A model generated the notes under the pieces. It was not told the DNA's origin. It did not search any database and saw only the letters and a program-made list of their open reading frames with translations. A program made the position numbers and the translations under genes. Shown here piece after piece: positions 15,975 through 24,063 of a stretch of 35,296 nucleotides of DNA. Source of the DNA: Symploca sp. SIO2C1 (lineage in GTDB: Bacteria > Cyanobacteriota > Cyanobacteriia > Cyanobacteriales > Coleofasciculaceae); contig JAAHGL010000066.1 in assembly GCA_010692635.1 (NCBI GenBank), forward strand, positions 1-35,296. The letters are read 5' to 3'. How positions within the stretch are numbered: position 1 is the stretch's first letter; the number at the start of each line of letters is the position of its first letter.

Positions 15975-16070
15975 GTGATAGTAGTCACCAAAAGCGGTGG
16001 GCAGCCCATTCCTTCTGAAGTATGGGAGGGATAGCCGCCCGCCGCGAAAGGATACTATGGGCGAATCACC
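15975..16070 (+). ncRNA. structured RNA candidate, HEARO/IscB omega-RNA-like
   Basis: A compact fold is visible. A small hairpin GTGA-TAGTAG-TCAC at 15975-15988 is followed by CAAAAG. A perfect 9-bp stem (one G-U) pairs GCGGTGGGC at 15994-16002 with GCCCGCCGC at 16037-16045. An inner stem pairs CCCAT (16005-16009) with ATGGG (16022-16026). The tail is GAAAGGATACTATGGGCGAA then TCACC. The tail TCAC could alternatively pair with GTGA at 15975. This layout, and the GTGA at the 5' edge, recall the HEARO RNA that partners IscB; the resemblance is from memory, not a search. No IscB gene is nearby, but stand-alone copies are known in cyanobacteria. It could also be a palindromic MITE. Confidence 0.5.
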
Positions 16071-16116
16071 TCAAAGAAGCGTAAAATCCTGGGGAGATAG
16101 GGAGATGGGGAAATAG

Positions 16117-16195
16117 CGTAACCCAACACCGAATGATATTCCGTTGGGTTTCACTTCGTTCCACCCAACCTACAGTTTTAGGCGTGCCATAGCAC
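16117..16195 (+). repeat. MITE-type repeat copy
   Basis: It shares GTTGGGTTTCACTTCGTT, then CACCCAACCTACAGTTTTAG and GGCGTGC, with 29569-29621 in the same orientation. The left half is shortened relative to that copy and lacks the leading terminal repeat. Confidence 0.75.
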
Positions 16196-16204
16196 CAGTT
16201 AAAA

Positions 16205-16233
16205 CTACCCGCCTGAGGGATACAGGCGGGTAG
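16205..16233. repeat. perfect 11-bp hairpin
   Basis: CTACCCGCCTG (16205-16215), loop AGGGATA, CAGGCGGGTAG (16223-16233). It is GC-rich without a T-run, 300 bp before folD. It may be a REP-like element or a structured leader; undecided. Confidence 0.6.
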
Positions 16234-16535
16234 GTGGTAAGTATAGCAATTCTGTATAGAAGGGAATTAAATTGACGAGAGTATGTCTCTCTTTGATCTA
16301 ATTATCCCCTACTAGGTAACAGTTGAACCAACTTTTGTGTGAAGAGTAGATAAATCTTGTGTAAAAGGTTGATGAAATTAAGTACGTAGGAGTAAAAAAG
16401 CGAAAGTGAATTGCTAGGAGCTCGTTTAGCTTCGGTTTGGGGTTTTGCAGTGGGAACTAGTCTAAACTCCAGATGCTATCTTAAGTATCTGTTCTACCTT
16501 GCACAAGCTGAGGGTTGAATCTTACGGGAAGACTA

Positions 16536-17423
16536 ATGAACAAAAACTATGCCCAACTACTAGATGGTAAAACTCTAGCTCAACAAATTCAAACCCAGTT
16601 GCATGACCAAATCAAACCCCTGATCTCAAAAACTGGACGCCCTCCGGGATTAGCAGTACTAATGGTGGGGGATAACCCTGCTAGCGCCACCTATGTCCGT
16701 AATAAAGAGCGTGCTTGCACTAAGATAGGCATTGCCTCTTTTGGACATCATTTTCCAGCTCAGACTTCCCAAGCAGAATTAGAAGAAGCAATCAGTATTC
16801 TTAATCAAGATCCCCGGGTTGATGGCATTCTCCTCCAGCTACCTTTACCCGAACATTTGGATACAGTTTCCTTATTACACCAAATCCATCCCGATAAAGA
16901 TGTCGATGGATTGCACCCAATGAATCTGGGAAAGCTGGTGCGGGGAGAAACTGGTTTACGCAGCTGCACTCCAGCAGGGGTAATGCGCCTCTTGCAGGAA
17001 TATCAGATTGACTTGCAAGGGAAACAAGCAGTAGTAGTAGGGCGCAGTATTTTAGTAGGTAAACCCTTAGCTTTAATGCTCTTAGAAGCCAATGCTACCG
17101 TAACTATTGCTCATTCGCGATCGCAAAATCTCCCCAACCTTACCCGCAGTGCGGATATTCTCATTGCTGCAGTCGGACGTCCCCAAATGATCACCCCTGA
17201 TATGGTAAAACCATCAGCAGTGGTAATTGATGTAGGCATCAACCGAGTTACTAACAGTAGTGGTGAATCCCGCCTAGTGGGAGATGTCCATTTCGACTCT
17301 ATCCGGGAAGTTGCCCAATTTATTACCCCTGTGCCTGGTGGGGTTGGACCAATGACTGTTACTATGTTGCTGCAAAATACAGTGCTGAGTTATGCAACAG
17401 CAAATTCCCTTTCGTACCCCTAG
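16536..17423 (+). CDS. folD: methylenetetrahydrofolate dehydrogenase/cyclohydrolase
   Basis: 295 residues from ATG 16536, preceded by GGGAAG at 16526-16531, a good ribosome site. A TTG at 16515 in the same frame is less likely. The bifunctional enzyme interconverts 5,10-methylene-, methenyl- and 10-formyl-tetrahydrofolate in the cytoplasm. Seen are the catalytic Tyr53 and Lys57 in YVRNK, the substrate loop [20 protein letters not shown], the NADP-binding [12 protein letters not shown], and the family ending [11 protein letters not shown]. Length is normal. It is first in a plus-strand run with crtE (48 bp on) and a DUF212 gene, an order I recall as conserved in cyanobacteria. Confidence 0.96.
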   Translation: MNKNYAQLLDGKTLAQQIQTQLHDQIKPLISKTGRPPGLAVLMVGDNPASATYVRNKERACTKIGIASFGHHFPAQTSQAELEEAISILNQDPRVDGILLQLPLPEHLDTVSLLHQIHPDKDVDGLHPMNLGKLVRGETGLRSCTPAGVMRLLQEYQIDLQGKQAVVVGRSILVGKPLALMLLEANATVTIAHSRSQNLPNLTRSADILIAAVGRPQMITPDMVKPSAVVIDVGINRVTNSSGESRLVGDVHFDSIREVAQFITPVPGGVGPMTVTMLLQNTVLSYATANSLSYP

Positions 17424-17471
17424 CCCCGTAGAATTATTAAATAAATGATAGGAAAATCAAGGAATTAAAGC

Positions 17472-18401
17472 ATGGTAGCGACGGATGGGCGTCCTGCCCC
17501 TCAAGGGAAATCACCAATTTTTGACTTATCAACTTATTTAAAAAAGCGGCAGGCTCAAGTTGAGGCGGCAATGGATCGTTCTATGCCCATCGCCTATCCC
17601 GAAAAGATTTATGAGGCAATGCGCTATTCCCTGTTGGCTAAAGGGAAACGTTTGCGCCCAATTCTTTGCCTTGCCACCTGTGAACTAATGGGTGGCACCG
17701 TGGAAATGGCAATGCCAACTGCCTGTGCTCTGGAAATGATCCATACCATGTCATTGATTCACGATGATATGCCAGCAATGGACAATGATGACTACCGTCG
17801 AGGGCAACTAACTAACCACAAAGTCTATGGTGAAGATATTGCTATTCTGGCAGGAGATGGGTTACTATCTTACGCCTTTGAATCTGTTGCTGTTCAAACC
17901 CAGGGTGTTCCAGCTCAGAGATTGTTACAAGTAATTGCTTGGTTAGGTAGAGCAGTAGGTGCGTCGGGATTGGTTGGGGGACAAGTTATTGACTTGGAAT
18001 CAGAAGGTAAGTTAGATATTCAGGAGGAAACCCTCACTTTCATTCACACTCACAAAACTGGGGCTTTGCTAGAAGCTTCAGTAGTTTGTGGAGCAATTTT
18101 AGCTGGAGCAACAGAGGCAGATATTGAACGGCTCTCTTGCTATGCCCAAAATATTGGGTTAGCATTTCAGATTGTTGATGACATTCTGGATATCACTGCT
18201 ACTCAAGAGGAATTGGGGAAAACCGCAGGTAAAGATTTGCAAGCACAAAAAGTAACTTATCCTGCTCTTTGGGGACTAGAGGTATCAAAAGCGAAAGCTA
18301 AACAGTTAGTAGAGACGGCAAAAGCCCAACTTGAACCCTTTGGTGAGAAAGCAGTACCTTTAATAGTACTTGCTGACTTCATTACAACCCGCACTCATTA
18401 A
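17472..18401 (+). CDS. crtE: geranylgeranyl diphosphate synthase
   Basis: 309 residues from ATG 17472, with AAGGAA at 17459-17464. It makes GGPP from IPP and allylic diphosphates for carotenoids, phytyl chains and quinone tails. The first Asp-rich motif DDMPAMDND is at 98-106 and the second, DDILD, at 236-240. KGKRLRP (57-63) binds IPP, and [11 protein letters not shown] (169-179) and HTHKTGALL (192-200) are also family-typical. This is the medium-chain bacterial/plant GGPP synthase type. It is the middle gene of the folD-crtE-DUF212 run. Confidence 0.95.
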   Translation: MVATDGRPAPQGKSPIFDLSTYLKKRQAQVEAAMDRSMPIAYPEKIYEAMRYSLLAKGKRLRPILCLATCELMGGTVEMAMPTACALEMIHTMSLIHDDMPAMDNDDYRRGQLTNHKVYGEDIAILAGDGLLSYAFESVAVQTQGVPAQRLLQVIAWLGRAVGASGLVGGQVIDLESEGKLDIQEETLTFIHTHKTGALLEASVVCGAILAGATEADIERLSCYAQNIGLAFQIVDDILDITATQEELGKTAGKDLQAQKVTYPALWGLEVSKAKAKQLVETAKAQLEPFGEKAVPLIVLADFITTRTH

Positions 18402-18435
18402 ACTTGTTGGAAAGTTGTTGGTTATTCAAAAATTG

Positions 18436-18463
18436 TCAATTATCAATTATCAATTATCAATTG
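18436..18463 (+). repeat. heptamer repeat (TCAATTA), four copies
   Basis: STRR array between crtE and the DUF212 gene. The same heptamer forms a longer array at 29214-29276. Confidence 0.8.
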
Positions 18464-18508
18464 ATAACTAGTAGCTAACAACCAATGACTAATTACCAGT
18501 AAAAGATT

Positions 18509-18961
18509 ATGCAGGACTTTGGCGATATCCGAAACAACCATATATTACTGGTTGCACTTCTTGCTTGTTTGATTACTCAAATATTAAAGTTCCTGGTGGA
18601 GCTAACCAAAAATCGTAAATTTAATATCCGTGTGCTGGTGACTACTGGCGGTATGCCTAGTTCCCACTCCGCACTAGTAGCAGCTCTAGCAACGGGAGTA
18701 GGGCAAACAGTAGGATGGGGGTCTGCTGAGTTTGCGATCGCTACAATTTTTGCTGTAATTGTGATGTATGATGCTGCTGGTGTGCGTCAAGCTGCTGGTA
18801 AGCAAGCTCGTATCCTCAACCAAATCATTGATGAGTTATTTGCAGGCAAAGAGTTTAATGAAGAGCGCCTCAAAGAATTACTTGGACATACACCTTTTCA
18901 GGTAATTGTCGGTTTAGTTTTAGGTATTGCTATTTCTTGGTTAGCATCTCCAGCTTATTAG
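18509..18961 (+). CDS. divergent PAP2-family (DUF212) membrane protein
   Basis: 150 residues from ATG 18509. Four hydrophobic segments are visible (near 12-28, 55-75, 78-92 and 130-147). The motif TTGGMPSSHSALVAALATG matches the PSSHSA phosphatase motif of divergent PAP2 proteins (YuiD/DUF212), and VMYDAAGVRQAAGKQA is the second family block. Members are thought to act on lipid or prenyl phosphates, but the reaction is not established. Placement after crtE suggests a link to isoprenoid diphosphates; this is inference. Confidence 0.9.
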   Translation: MQDFGDIRNNHILLVALLACLITQILKFLVELTKNRKFNIRVLVTTGGMPSSHSALVAALATGVGQTVGWGSAEFAIATIFAVIVMYDAAGVRQAAGKQARILNQIIDELFAGKEFNEERLKELLGHTPFQVIVGLVLGIAISWLASPAY

Positions 18962-18966
18962 TACAA

Positions 18967-19008
18967 GAAGGCAGAGGGCAGAAGGCAGAGGGCAGAAGGC
19001 AGAGGGCA
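18967..19008 (+). repeat. 14-mer tandem repeat, three copies
   Basis: Unit GAAGGCAGAGGGCA, with a further partial copy, between the convergent DUF212 gene and the exported unknown at 19137. Confidence 0.8.
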
Positions 19009-19136
19009 GAAGGGAAAGAAGGTTTCAGCAAAACCAGGGGTAGAATAGGCGGATTTGGCATAATACCCTGACTTGGTATTTTTTCCCTTCGGAATGCTTC
19101 GCTACTTCCAGGATACATAAACAACAAATGACAAAT

Positions 19137-19772
19137 TTAAAAAATGGCTACGGGTTGGAGTACAATCACGCTACGGCTATCAACTACTATAGCGGTAAAA
19201 CCGCGATCGCTTAATTGCCTGAATTTGGAGTTAGCCTCCTTTTCACTCTTAGTATGTAGTGCGAGTAAATAGGGGCGCTGAGCATAAGAAACTAAGGCTA
19301 CCTCACTACCAATTACTTGCCTTAACTCAGATGCAATTTCCGGCTGGCTGAAGTAATCTACTAACACAGCATAACCATCAGTTAACGGCTGAGGTTTATA
19401 GGTAGGGAGATTAGGAAAATTGCGAGGCGGTGCTGCTTGAATCGCAAATGCTGATAAACCTGCAATTTCATTGAAATAACGCGCCCATCCTTGAACATCC
19501 AGCAAATTGTTGAAACCACCAACACGAGTTACCTTGTCGTCTAAATATTGACAAAAAGTAGTAGGAAGTTGGGGTGGTAAAGTGGCTTTAATATCTTCAT
19601 AAGTTGCCCTTGTCTGGGTGAGAATGAACAAAAGATACTCATCCTTTTGTGGCGGCTGACAAACTGGAGTAGTTGGTTGAGCAATAGTAGACTCAACCAA
19701 ATTGCTCCATAGGGTAAATGGAATGATGACAAAGCTGAAGATTAATCTTCTATCCAACCTAACACCTAACAC
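19137..19772 (-). CDS. exported cyanobacterial protein of unknown function
   Basis: Up to 211 residues. An N-terminal signal peptide (RRLIFSFVIIPFTLWSNLV, then ESTIAQ) precedes a conserved-looking body. The C-terminal about 70 residues (YAVLVDYFSQPEIASELRQV through SRSVIVLQPV) have the strand-helix-strand rhythm of SPOR-like domains; I do not claim that family. The start is uncertain: GTG 19772 lies inside a heptamer array, and TTG 19757 gives MDRRLIF..., five residues shorter and outside most of the repeat. It lies 17 bp after ycf54 on the same strand and may be co-transcribed with it. Confidence 0.7.
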   Translation of the reverse strand: MLGVRLDRRLIFSFVIIPFTLWSNLVESTIAQPTTPVCQPPQKDEYLLFILTQTRATYEDIKATLPPQLPTTFCQYLDDKVTRVGGFNNLLDVQGWARYFNEIAGLSAFAIQAAPPRNFPNLPTYKPQPLTDGYAVLVDYFSQPEIASELRQVIGSEVALVSYAQRPYLLALHTKSEKEANSKFRQLSDRGFTAIVVDSRSVIVLQPVAIF

Positions 19773-19788
19773 CTAATACCTAACACCT
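19761..19788 (-). repeat. heptamer repeat (AACACCT), four copies
   Basis: The array fills the gap between ycf54 and the downstream exported protein and overlaps the latter's possible GTG start. Confidence 0.75.
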
Positions 19789-19789
19789 A

Positions 19790-20119
19790 TTAAGATACGG
19801 AAACAAGAGAAGCTAGAGGGTCAGGAATCAGATCTGAAGGAGCTTGAAATTCACCAGTTTTAACAAATTCTAAGCGTAACTTGAGCCAGGTGATGAATTG
19901 AGAATTGGTAGAAATTATTGCGGCTGCTGGTTGAGGGCATTCTTGCTTAATCGCTGCCATTTCTGGTGCTTCTAGGAACGCAGGTTGCTTGACTAACCAA
20001 AAGTCAATTTCCTTCTCATTTTCGTGGTAATTCCTAGTGCGCTCCCTAAGTACTTCTTCCAAGGGTTCTTTTTCTGTGAGAAAGCTTTGACTAGCTAAAA
20101 CGTAGTAGTAAGTTGTCAT
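19790..20119 (-). CDS. ycf54: Ycf54, accessory factor of the Mg-protoporphyrin monomethyl ester cyclase
   Basis: 109 residues from ATG 20119. MTTYYYVLASQSFLTEKEPL, EEVLRERTRNYHENEKEIDF and WLVKQPAFLEAPE match the Ycf54/DUF2488 family. Ycf54 supports the oxidative cyclase (AcsF/CycI) that forms ring E of chlorophyll, and its loss lowers cyclase activity in cyanobacteria and plants. CPQPAAAIISTNSQFITWLK is also family-typical. Length is normal. It marks the organism as an oxygenic phototroph. No cyclase gene is in the window. Confidence 0.93.
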   Translation of the reverse strand: MTTYYYVLASQSFLTEKEPLEEVLRERTRNYHENEKEIDFWLVKQPAFLEAPEMAAIKQECPQPAAAIISTNSQFITWLKLRLEFVKTGEFQAPSDLIPDPLASLVSVS

Positions 20120-20174
20120 TGGTTGTTTGTTTGTGATTACATTCCTTGATTTAGGATTTTAGAATGAAGAAAGT

Positions 20175-20209
20175 AATTCTAAATTCTAAATTCTAAATTC
20201 TAAATTCTA
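20175..20209 (-). repeat. heptamer repeat (AATTCTA), five copies
   Basis: STRR array between pdxJ and ycf54. It runs up to the stop codon of pdxJ at 20207. The same heptamer recurs at 34047-34074. Confidence 0.85.
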
Positions 20210-20926
20210 AATTCCCTGCATGGCTTGTTTCATTTCTCGGACAGCTCGTTCTAGACCAACGAGAACAGCTCTAGAGATGATACTGTGTCCAATATTGAGT
20301 TCTTCCATACCTGCAATGCAAGCTACAGGATAGACATTCCAATAGGTGAGACCATGTCCAGCGTTGACTCGGATTCCAGCCGCGATCGCATTTTCGCATC
20401 CCTTGGCTAACAAAGCTAATTCTTGCTGCTGACTTGCTTCACTAACTGCCTCTGCATAGGAACCAGTATGCAGTTCAATGAATTGAGCTTGCAGTTTACT
20501 AGCAGCCTCGATTTGAGTTGAGTCAGGGTCAATAAATAAGCTAACGGGAATACCACTATCTTGCAACTTGGTGACAATTTCACTCATCCGAGGCATTTGA
20601 CCAGCAACATCGAGTCCCCCTTCTGTAGTCACTTCTTCCCGTTTTTCAGGTACGAGGGTAACATAATCAGGTTTAATGTCCAAGGCGATCGCTACCATTT
20701 CATCAGTAGGAGCCATTTCCAGATTTAAGTGCGTTCGCACTGTCTGTCGCAATAAGCGCACATCCCTGTCTTGAATATGACGCCTGTCTTCCCTCAGATG
20801 GGTAGTAATGCCATCTGCACCAGCCAGTTCCGCCAACACTGCTGCTGCCACCGGATCTGGTTCGACCGTGCGCCGCGCCTGCCGAATTGTGGCAATGTGG
20901 TCTATATTAACGCCAAGAGTCAGCAC
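20207..20926 (-). CDS. pdxJ: pyridoxine 5'-phosphate synthase
   Basis: 239 residues from ATG 20926. It condenses 3-amino-2-oxopropyl phosphate with 1-deoxy-xylulose 5-phosphate to pyridoxine 5'-phosphate, the last ring-forming step of the DXP-dependent vitamin B6 route, in the cytoplasm. Family blocks are [14 protein letters not shown] at the N-terminus, [67 protein letters not shown] and [12 protein letters not shown]. All expected active-site blocks are present. Length is normal. Confidence 0.96.
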   Translation of the reverse strand: MLTLGVNIDHIATIRQARRTVEPDPVAAAVLAELAGADGITTHLREDRRHIQDRDVRLLRQTVRTHLNLEMAPTDEMVAIALDIKPDYVTLVPEKREEVTTEGGLDVAGQMPRMSEIVTKLQDSGIPVSLFIDPDSTQIEAASKLQAQFIELHTGSYAEAVSEASQQQELALLAKGCENAIAAGIRVNAGHGLTYWNVYPVACIAGMEELNIGHSIISRAVLVGLERAVREMKQAMQGI

Positions 20927-20986
20927 TTGCTTTTTTCTCCTGAATTAGCACGAGTCTTCAGCAATCTATATTAACTGAAACTGGGG

Positions 20987-21028
20987 ATTGCTAATTGCTA
21001 ATTGTTAATTGTTAATTGCTAATTGCTA
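20987..21028. repeat. heptamer repeat (ATTGCTA/ATTGTTA), six copies
   Basis: STRR array upstream of pdxJ. Confidence 0.85.
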
Positions 21029-21038
21029 AATATCTCTC

Positions 21039-21075
21039 CAGCTCCCCCAGCTTCCCCAGCTTCCCCAGCTTCCCC
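21039..21075. repeat. nonamer repeat (CAGCTTCCC), four copies
   Basis: Directly follows the heptamer array and ends just before the stop of the membrane-anchored protein gene at 21082. Confidence 0.8.
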
Positions 21076-21081
21076 ATCTCC

Positions 21082-22719
21082 CTATCCCCCCACCTCCTCA
21101 GCTTGGGAGAGTTGTCGATAGGTATCTAGAACTGAGGCAATGGCTTTTGTTCGTCGTAGCTGATCCCGATAGACACATTGCCATTCTGTTATAGGCTGAT
21201 TTTCCCTGGCACAGATGCCTAGGAGTCCACTCGCTTTGTTCTTACCTTCTTGTAAGTCAATCTCCTGGTTTTCATTGAGATAGAAGGATGCAGTTCTAGC
21301 CCAAGCGATCGCTTCTACTCCATTGTGACCTGCACGGCGTGCCCAGGCCAAGGCTTCGGGAAATCTGCGAGAATGGATCAGGCTGGCTTGGTTGTAAAGG
21401 TCAGCAGTATTGAGCAAGGCTTCTATATCTGCACTAGGATCAATCCCTACCGCTTGTAAATCAGCAATATTGGTAGGTAGTTGAGATAGGGAACGCTGCA
21501 AGCACAACTCCTCAGCAAGAGCTATATTGCCTCCACTACGCCCTTGATCACTACAAGGTCCATAATTAGTTACTACGTCTCCCCAGGATAAGTTACCAGG
21601 ATCCGTATGTCCGAAGTAGAGTGATGTCTGTTCTACATAGAGATTACCGTCTTCTATAAATAAGCGATAATTCCCTTCAGCTACACCAATTGCTACCATT
21701 CCTAAGGAAATAGGGGAGGCAAAAAGAGCAGAATATTGATCTAAGCTTTGCTCTTCATCCAAGCTAGCGGATAGAACTTCTTGATTAGCTCCTGATGGTT
21801 GTTCTTGAGAGGTTGCTTCTTCTGAAGTATTGATAGGTGGTTCAGTAACTGATGCTTGGGATATTTCCTCTAGGGTATTGACAGATGGTTCAGTAACTGA
21901 TAATTGAGAGGTTCCCTCTAGAATATTGACAGATGTTTCAGTAACTTGTTGTTGGGGAGTTTCATCTGGAGTATTGGAAGTTGATGAAGAGTGCTCTAAG
22001 GTTTTCGTGGCAACTGTTATCGATGTCTTTTTCTCTTCCCTCTTACCTTGTGTTTCTTCAGAGCGCCCGACGGGCAACGCACCACCCTCAATGAAGGGAA
22101 CAAACAAGCCAAATCCTCTTCCCTCCTGCCTCCTGTTCCCCTCCTTGGAGGGGTTAGGGGTGGGTTCTGCCTCCTGCCTTGTTTCTTGAGAAACTGTTGG
22201 TTGAGGGTTTTCCTTGGGAGGGGTGAACGAAATTCTGGGAATTCTCCGTGTCTCCGTGTCTCCGTGTCTCCGTGTCTCCGCGTCTCCGTGTCTCCGCGTC
22301 TCCGTGTCTCCGTGTCTCCATGTCTGCTTACTCCTTTCCCCACCCTTTTTTTTGTTCATCCGGGTGAGAGTTTCTAGTTGAGGAATGGGAGGCAGCGTTG
22401 GTAGTGCTGCTTCTGGGGTAGGAATCTCCTTTGGTGTGATTAGGGGTAGTGAGGGTAGTGGCGTTTCTGGTGCTGGGATATTCTCTGTAGTAGAAGGTAC
22501 TGAAGGGAATAGGGGTACTGAGATATCTTCTGGAATGATAGAAGACTCTAATGGTTCAAGTAAATCTGCTTGAGCTTGAACTTCCTTGGGAGTAATAGCC
22601 AAAACCAAGCTGCGATCGCTTTTATCTTGTTCTAAGGTGCGAGAAAGTACTTGGGAGAGTACTACTGTACCTACGAAGCCGAGAAATGCTACTCGTAAAA
22701 ACCACTTCCAATCAGACAT
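21082..22719 (-). CDS. membrane-anchored cyanobacterial protein with repeat-derived central region
   Basis: 545 residues from ATG 22719. Residues 1-30 hold one membrane anchor (WFLRVAFLGFVGTVVLSQVL). Residues 45-115 are Pro/Glu-rich. Residues about 132-160 (RHGDTETR period) are the translation of ten DNA octamers. The next about 80 residues translate sequence that looks like dispersed intergenic repeat (PNPSKEGN; FVPFIEGGALPVGRSEE). A Ser/Thr/Glu-rich linker with TEPSVNTLEE-like repeats follows. The C-terminal about 210 residues (from FASPISLGM) form the conserved-looking domain, with YFGHTDPGN, WGDVVTNYGPCSDQ, ALAWARRAG and WQCVYRDQLRR. I recall GHTDPGN proteins as cyanobacteria-specific without known function. 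The frame is open throughout despite repeat units that are not multiples of three. Confidence 0.8.
   Translation of the reverse strand: MSDWKWFLRVAFLGFVGTVVLSQVLSRTLEQDKSDRSLVLAITPKEVQAQADLLEPLESSIIPEDISVPLFPSVPSTTENIPAPETPLPSLPLITPKEIPTPEAALPTLPPIPQLETLTRMNKKKGGERSKQTWRHGDTETRRHGDAETRRHGDTETRRIPRISFTPPKENPQPTVSQETRQEAEPTPNPSKEGNRRQEGRGFGLFVPFIEGGALPVGRSEETQGKREEKKTSITVATKTLEHSSSTSNTPDETPQQQVTETSVNILEGTSQLSVTEPSVNTLEEISQASVTEPPINTSEEATSQEQPSGANQEVLSASLDEEQSLDQYSALFASPISLGMVAIGVAEGNYRLFIEDGNLYVEQTSLYFGHTDPGNLSWGDVVTNYGPCSDQGRSGGNIALAEELCLQRSLSQLPTNIADLQAVGIDPSADIEALLNTADLYNQASLIHSRRFPEALAWARRAGHNGVEAIAWARTASFYLNENQEIDLQEGKNKASGLLGICARENQPITEWQCVYRDQLRRTKAIASVLDTYRQLSQAEEVGG
22245..22324 (-). 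repeat. octamer tandem repeat inside a coding region, ten copies
   Basis: Ten adjacent copies of TCCGTGTC (two TCCGCGTC, one TCCATGTC) within the 545-residue gene. Gain or loss of one unit shifts the frame by 8 bases. Confidence 0.9.
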
Positions 22720-23055
22720 GAGCTACCTAATCTAAAGAATGGTGAATCTAATTGCCACTTCAATTTAGATACACATCGAACTAGATTCCGTCGGGATAAT
22801 TGTGTAAGAAGGCAGGAGGCAGGAGGTTCCAAGGAAAGGTGACTGGTTTCTCATCTTCTGGAATTTTACTCTGCTCCCTACTCCGGGTCAACGAAATATG
22901 AGGTGGGATTTTCATTCTCCGCGTCTCCGTGTCTGCTGACTCGTTTCCCCACGCTTTTTTTCGCTCACCCCCCTACTCCCTGCTCCAGTATTACCTCTTG
23001 CTGATGCCTCTTGAGCTGATTAAGATCAAAGTTTCTAGTTGAAACAGAAAAGTTG
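22720..23055. other. divergent intergenic region with second copy of the intragenic repeat module
   Basis: At about 22915-22965 the sequence CTCCGCGTCTCCGTGTCTGC, then ACTCGTTTCCCCACGC and a T-run, closely matches the end of the octamer module and its flank inside the neighbouring gene (22300-22352). The rest is low-complexity; no short gene seen. The aroE promoter should lie here. Confidence 0.6.
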
Positions 23056-23922
23056 ATGCAGCTGATTACAGGTACAACCAAACTATTAGGAATAATTGGC
23101 GATCCAGTCGAGCATTCTTTTTCACCAGTGATGCACAATAAAGCGATCGCATCTTTGGGTGTGGATTACGTGTATTTACCTCTACCTATTAAACCAAAAG
23201 ATTTAGCAGTTGCGATCGCTGGTTTTGAGGCTATTGGTATAGTCGGATTTAGTATCACCATCCCTCACAAACAGGCAATTATTCCCCTACTCTCAGAAGT
23301 ATCTGACATAGCTCAAGGAGTAGGAGCAGTGAATACGGTGTATCGTACTGATAGGGGTTGGTGGGGTACAAATACCGATGTCGCAGGTTTTATTAGTCCC
23401 TTGCAAGCTATTGATCGAGATTGGAGTCAAACTAAAGTAGTGATTTTAGGGTATGGTGGTGCTGCCCGTGCTGTAGTAGTTGGTTGTACTCAGTTAGGTT
23501 GTAAGGAAATTCATGTTATTGGTCGCAATCCCGAAAAGTTAAGTCAATTTCAGCAAAGTTGGGAAAAGACTCCCTTACCAGTAAGTATAAATATTCACCC
23601 TTGGCAGGAACTTTCGGAACTAGTTCCCCAAGCAGATTTATTAGTAAATAGTACTCCTGTGGGTATGTATCCTGATATTGACAGTTCTCCTGTTGATGCA
23701 GCAACTATGGAAAGGTTATCAGCAAAAGCGATCGCTTATGACCTGATTTATACTCCTAGTCCCACTAAATTTCTACAACAAGCTAAACAACAGGGTGCAG
23801 TTATTTTTGATGGCTTGGAAATGTTGGTGCAGCAGGGAGTAGCGGCGTTCAAAATTTGGGTAGGACAAACTCCACCAGTAGATATTATGCGGCAATCTTT
23901 GCAAGAGCAATTGCAACGGTGA
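23056..23922 (+). CDS. aroE: shikimate dehydrogenase
   Basis: 288 residues from ATG 23056. A TTG three bases upstream is also in frame; ATG is preferred. It reduces 3-dehydroshikimate to shikimate with NADPH in aromatic amino acid and chorismate synthesis. Substrate-site residues Ser21 and Ser23 (HSFSPVMHN), catalytic Lys72 in TIPHK, Asn93 in VNT and Asp108 in NTDVAG are all in place. The NADP fold has GYGGAARA, and NSTPVGMYP and FDGLEMLVQQG are family blocks. It is divergent from the membrane-anchored gene and converges on the exoprotein gene. Confidence 0.96.
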   Translation: MQLITGTTKLLGIIGDPVEHSFSPVMHNKAIASLGVDYVYLPLPIKPKDLAVAIAGFEAIGIVGFSITIPHKQAIIPLLSEVSDIAQGVGAVNTVYRTDRGWWGTNTDVAGFISPLQAIDRDWSQTKVVILGYGGAARAVVVGCTQLGCKEIHVIGRNPEKLSQFQQSWEKTPLPVSINIHPWQELSELVPQADLLVNSTPVGMYPDIDSSPVDAATMERLSAKAIAYDLIYTPSPTKFLQQAKQQGAVIFDGLEMLVQQGVAAFKIWVGQTPPVDIMRQSLQEQLQR

Positions 23923-24063
23923 ACATGTGGCGGTTTTAGGTTTTAGATTTTAGGTGAAGGATAATGAATGAAACTCTTATAGCGGAGGTAGTAAACCCGG
24001 ATTTAGTGTCACAGAATTAGCAGAGTTTGGATGCTTACCAGCTTATGCACTCCGAACCCTGAA
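23923..24063. other. gap between convergent aroE and exoprotein genes
   Basis: 141 bp. I see no convincing terminator. CCCGGATTTAGT near 23998 also occurs at 4603. Confidence 0.4.

Larger units (their letters stand above)
15849..16535. other. 687-bp intergenic region upstream of folD
   Basis: It holds the structured-RNA candidate (15975-16070), a MITE-type repeat (16117-16195) and a strong hairpin (16205-16233). From 16234 to 16520 I see no gene and no known riboswitch; the folD promoter should be here. Confidence 0.6.

Noticed and set aside
18930-19127. 65-codon minus-strand frame
   Set aside because: It is largely a translation of the 14-mer repeat and has no recognisable domain.
22017-22377. 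About 108-codon frames on both strands across the octamer array
   Set aside because: They are by-products of the repeat; the long minus-strand gene with anchor and C-terminal domain explains the region.
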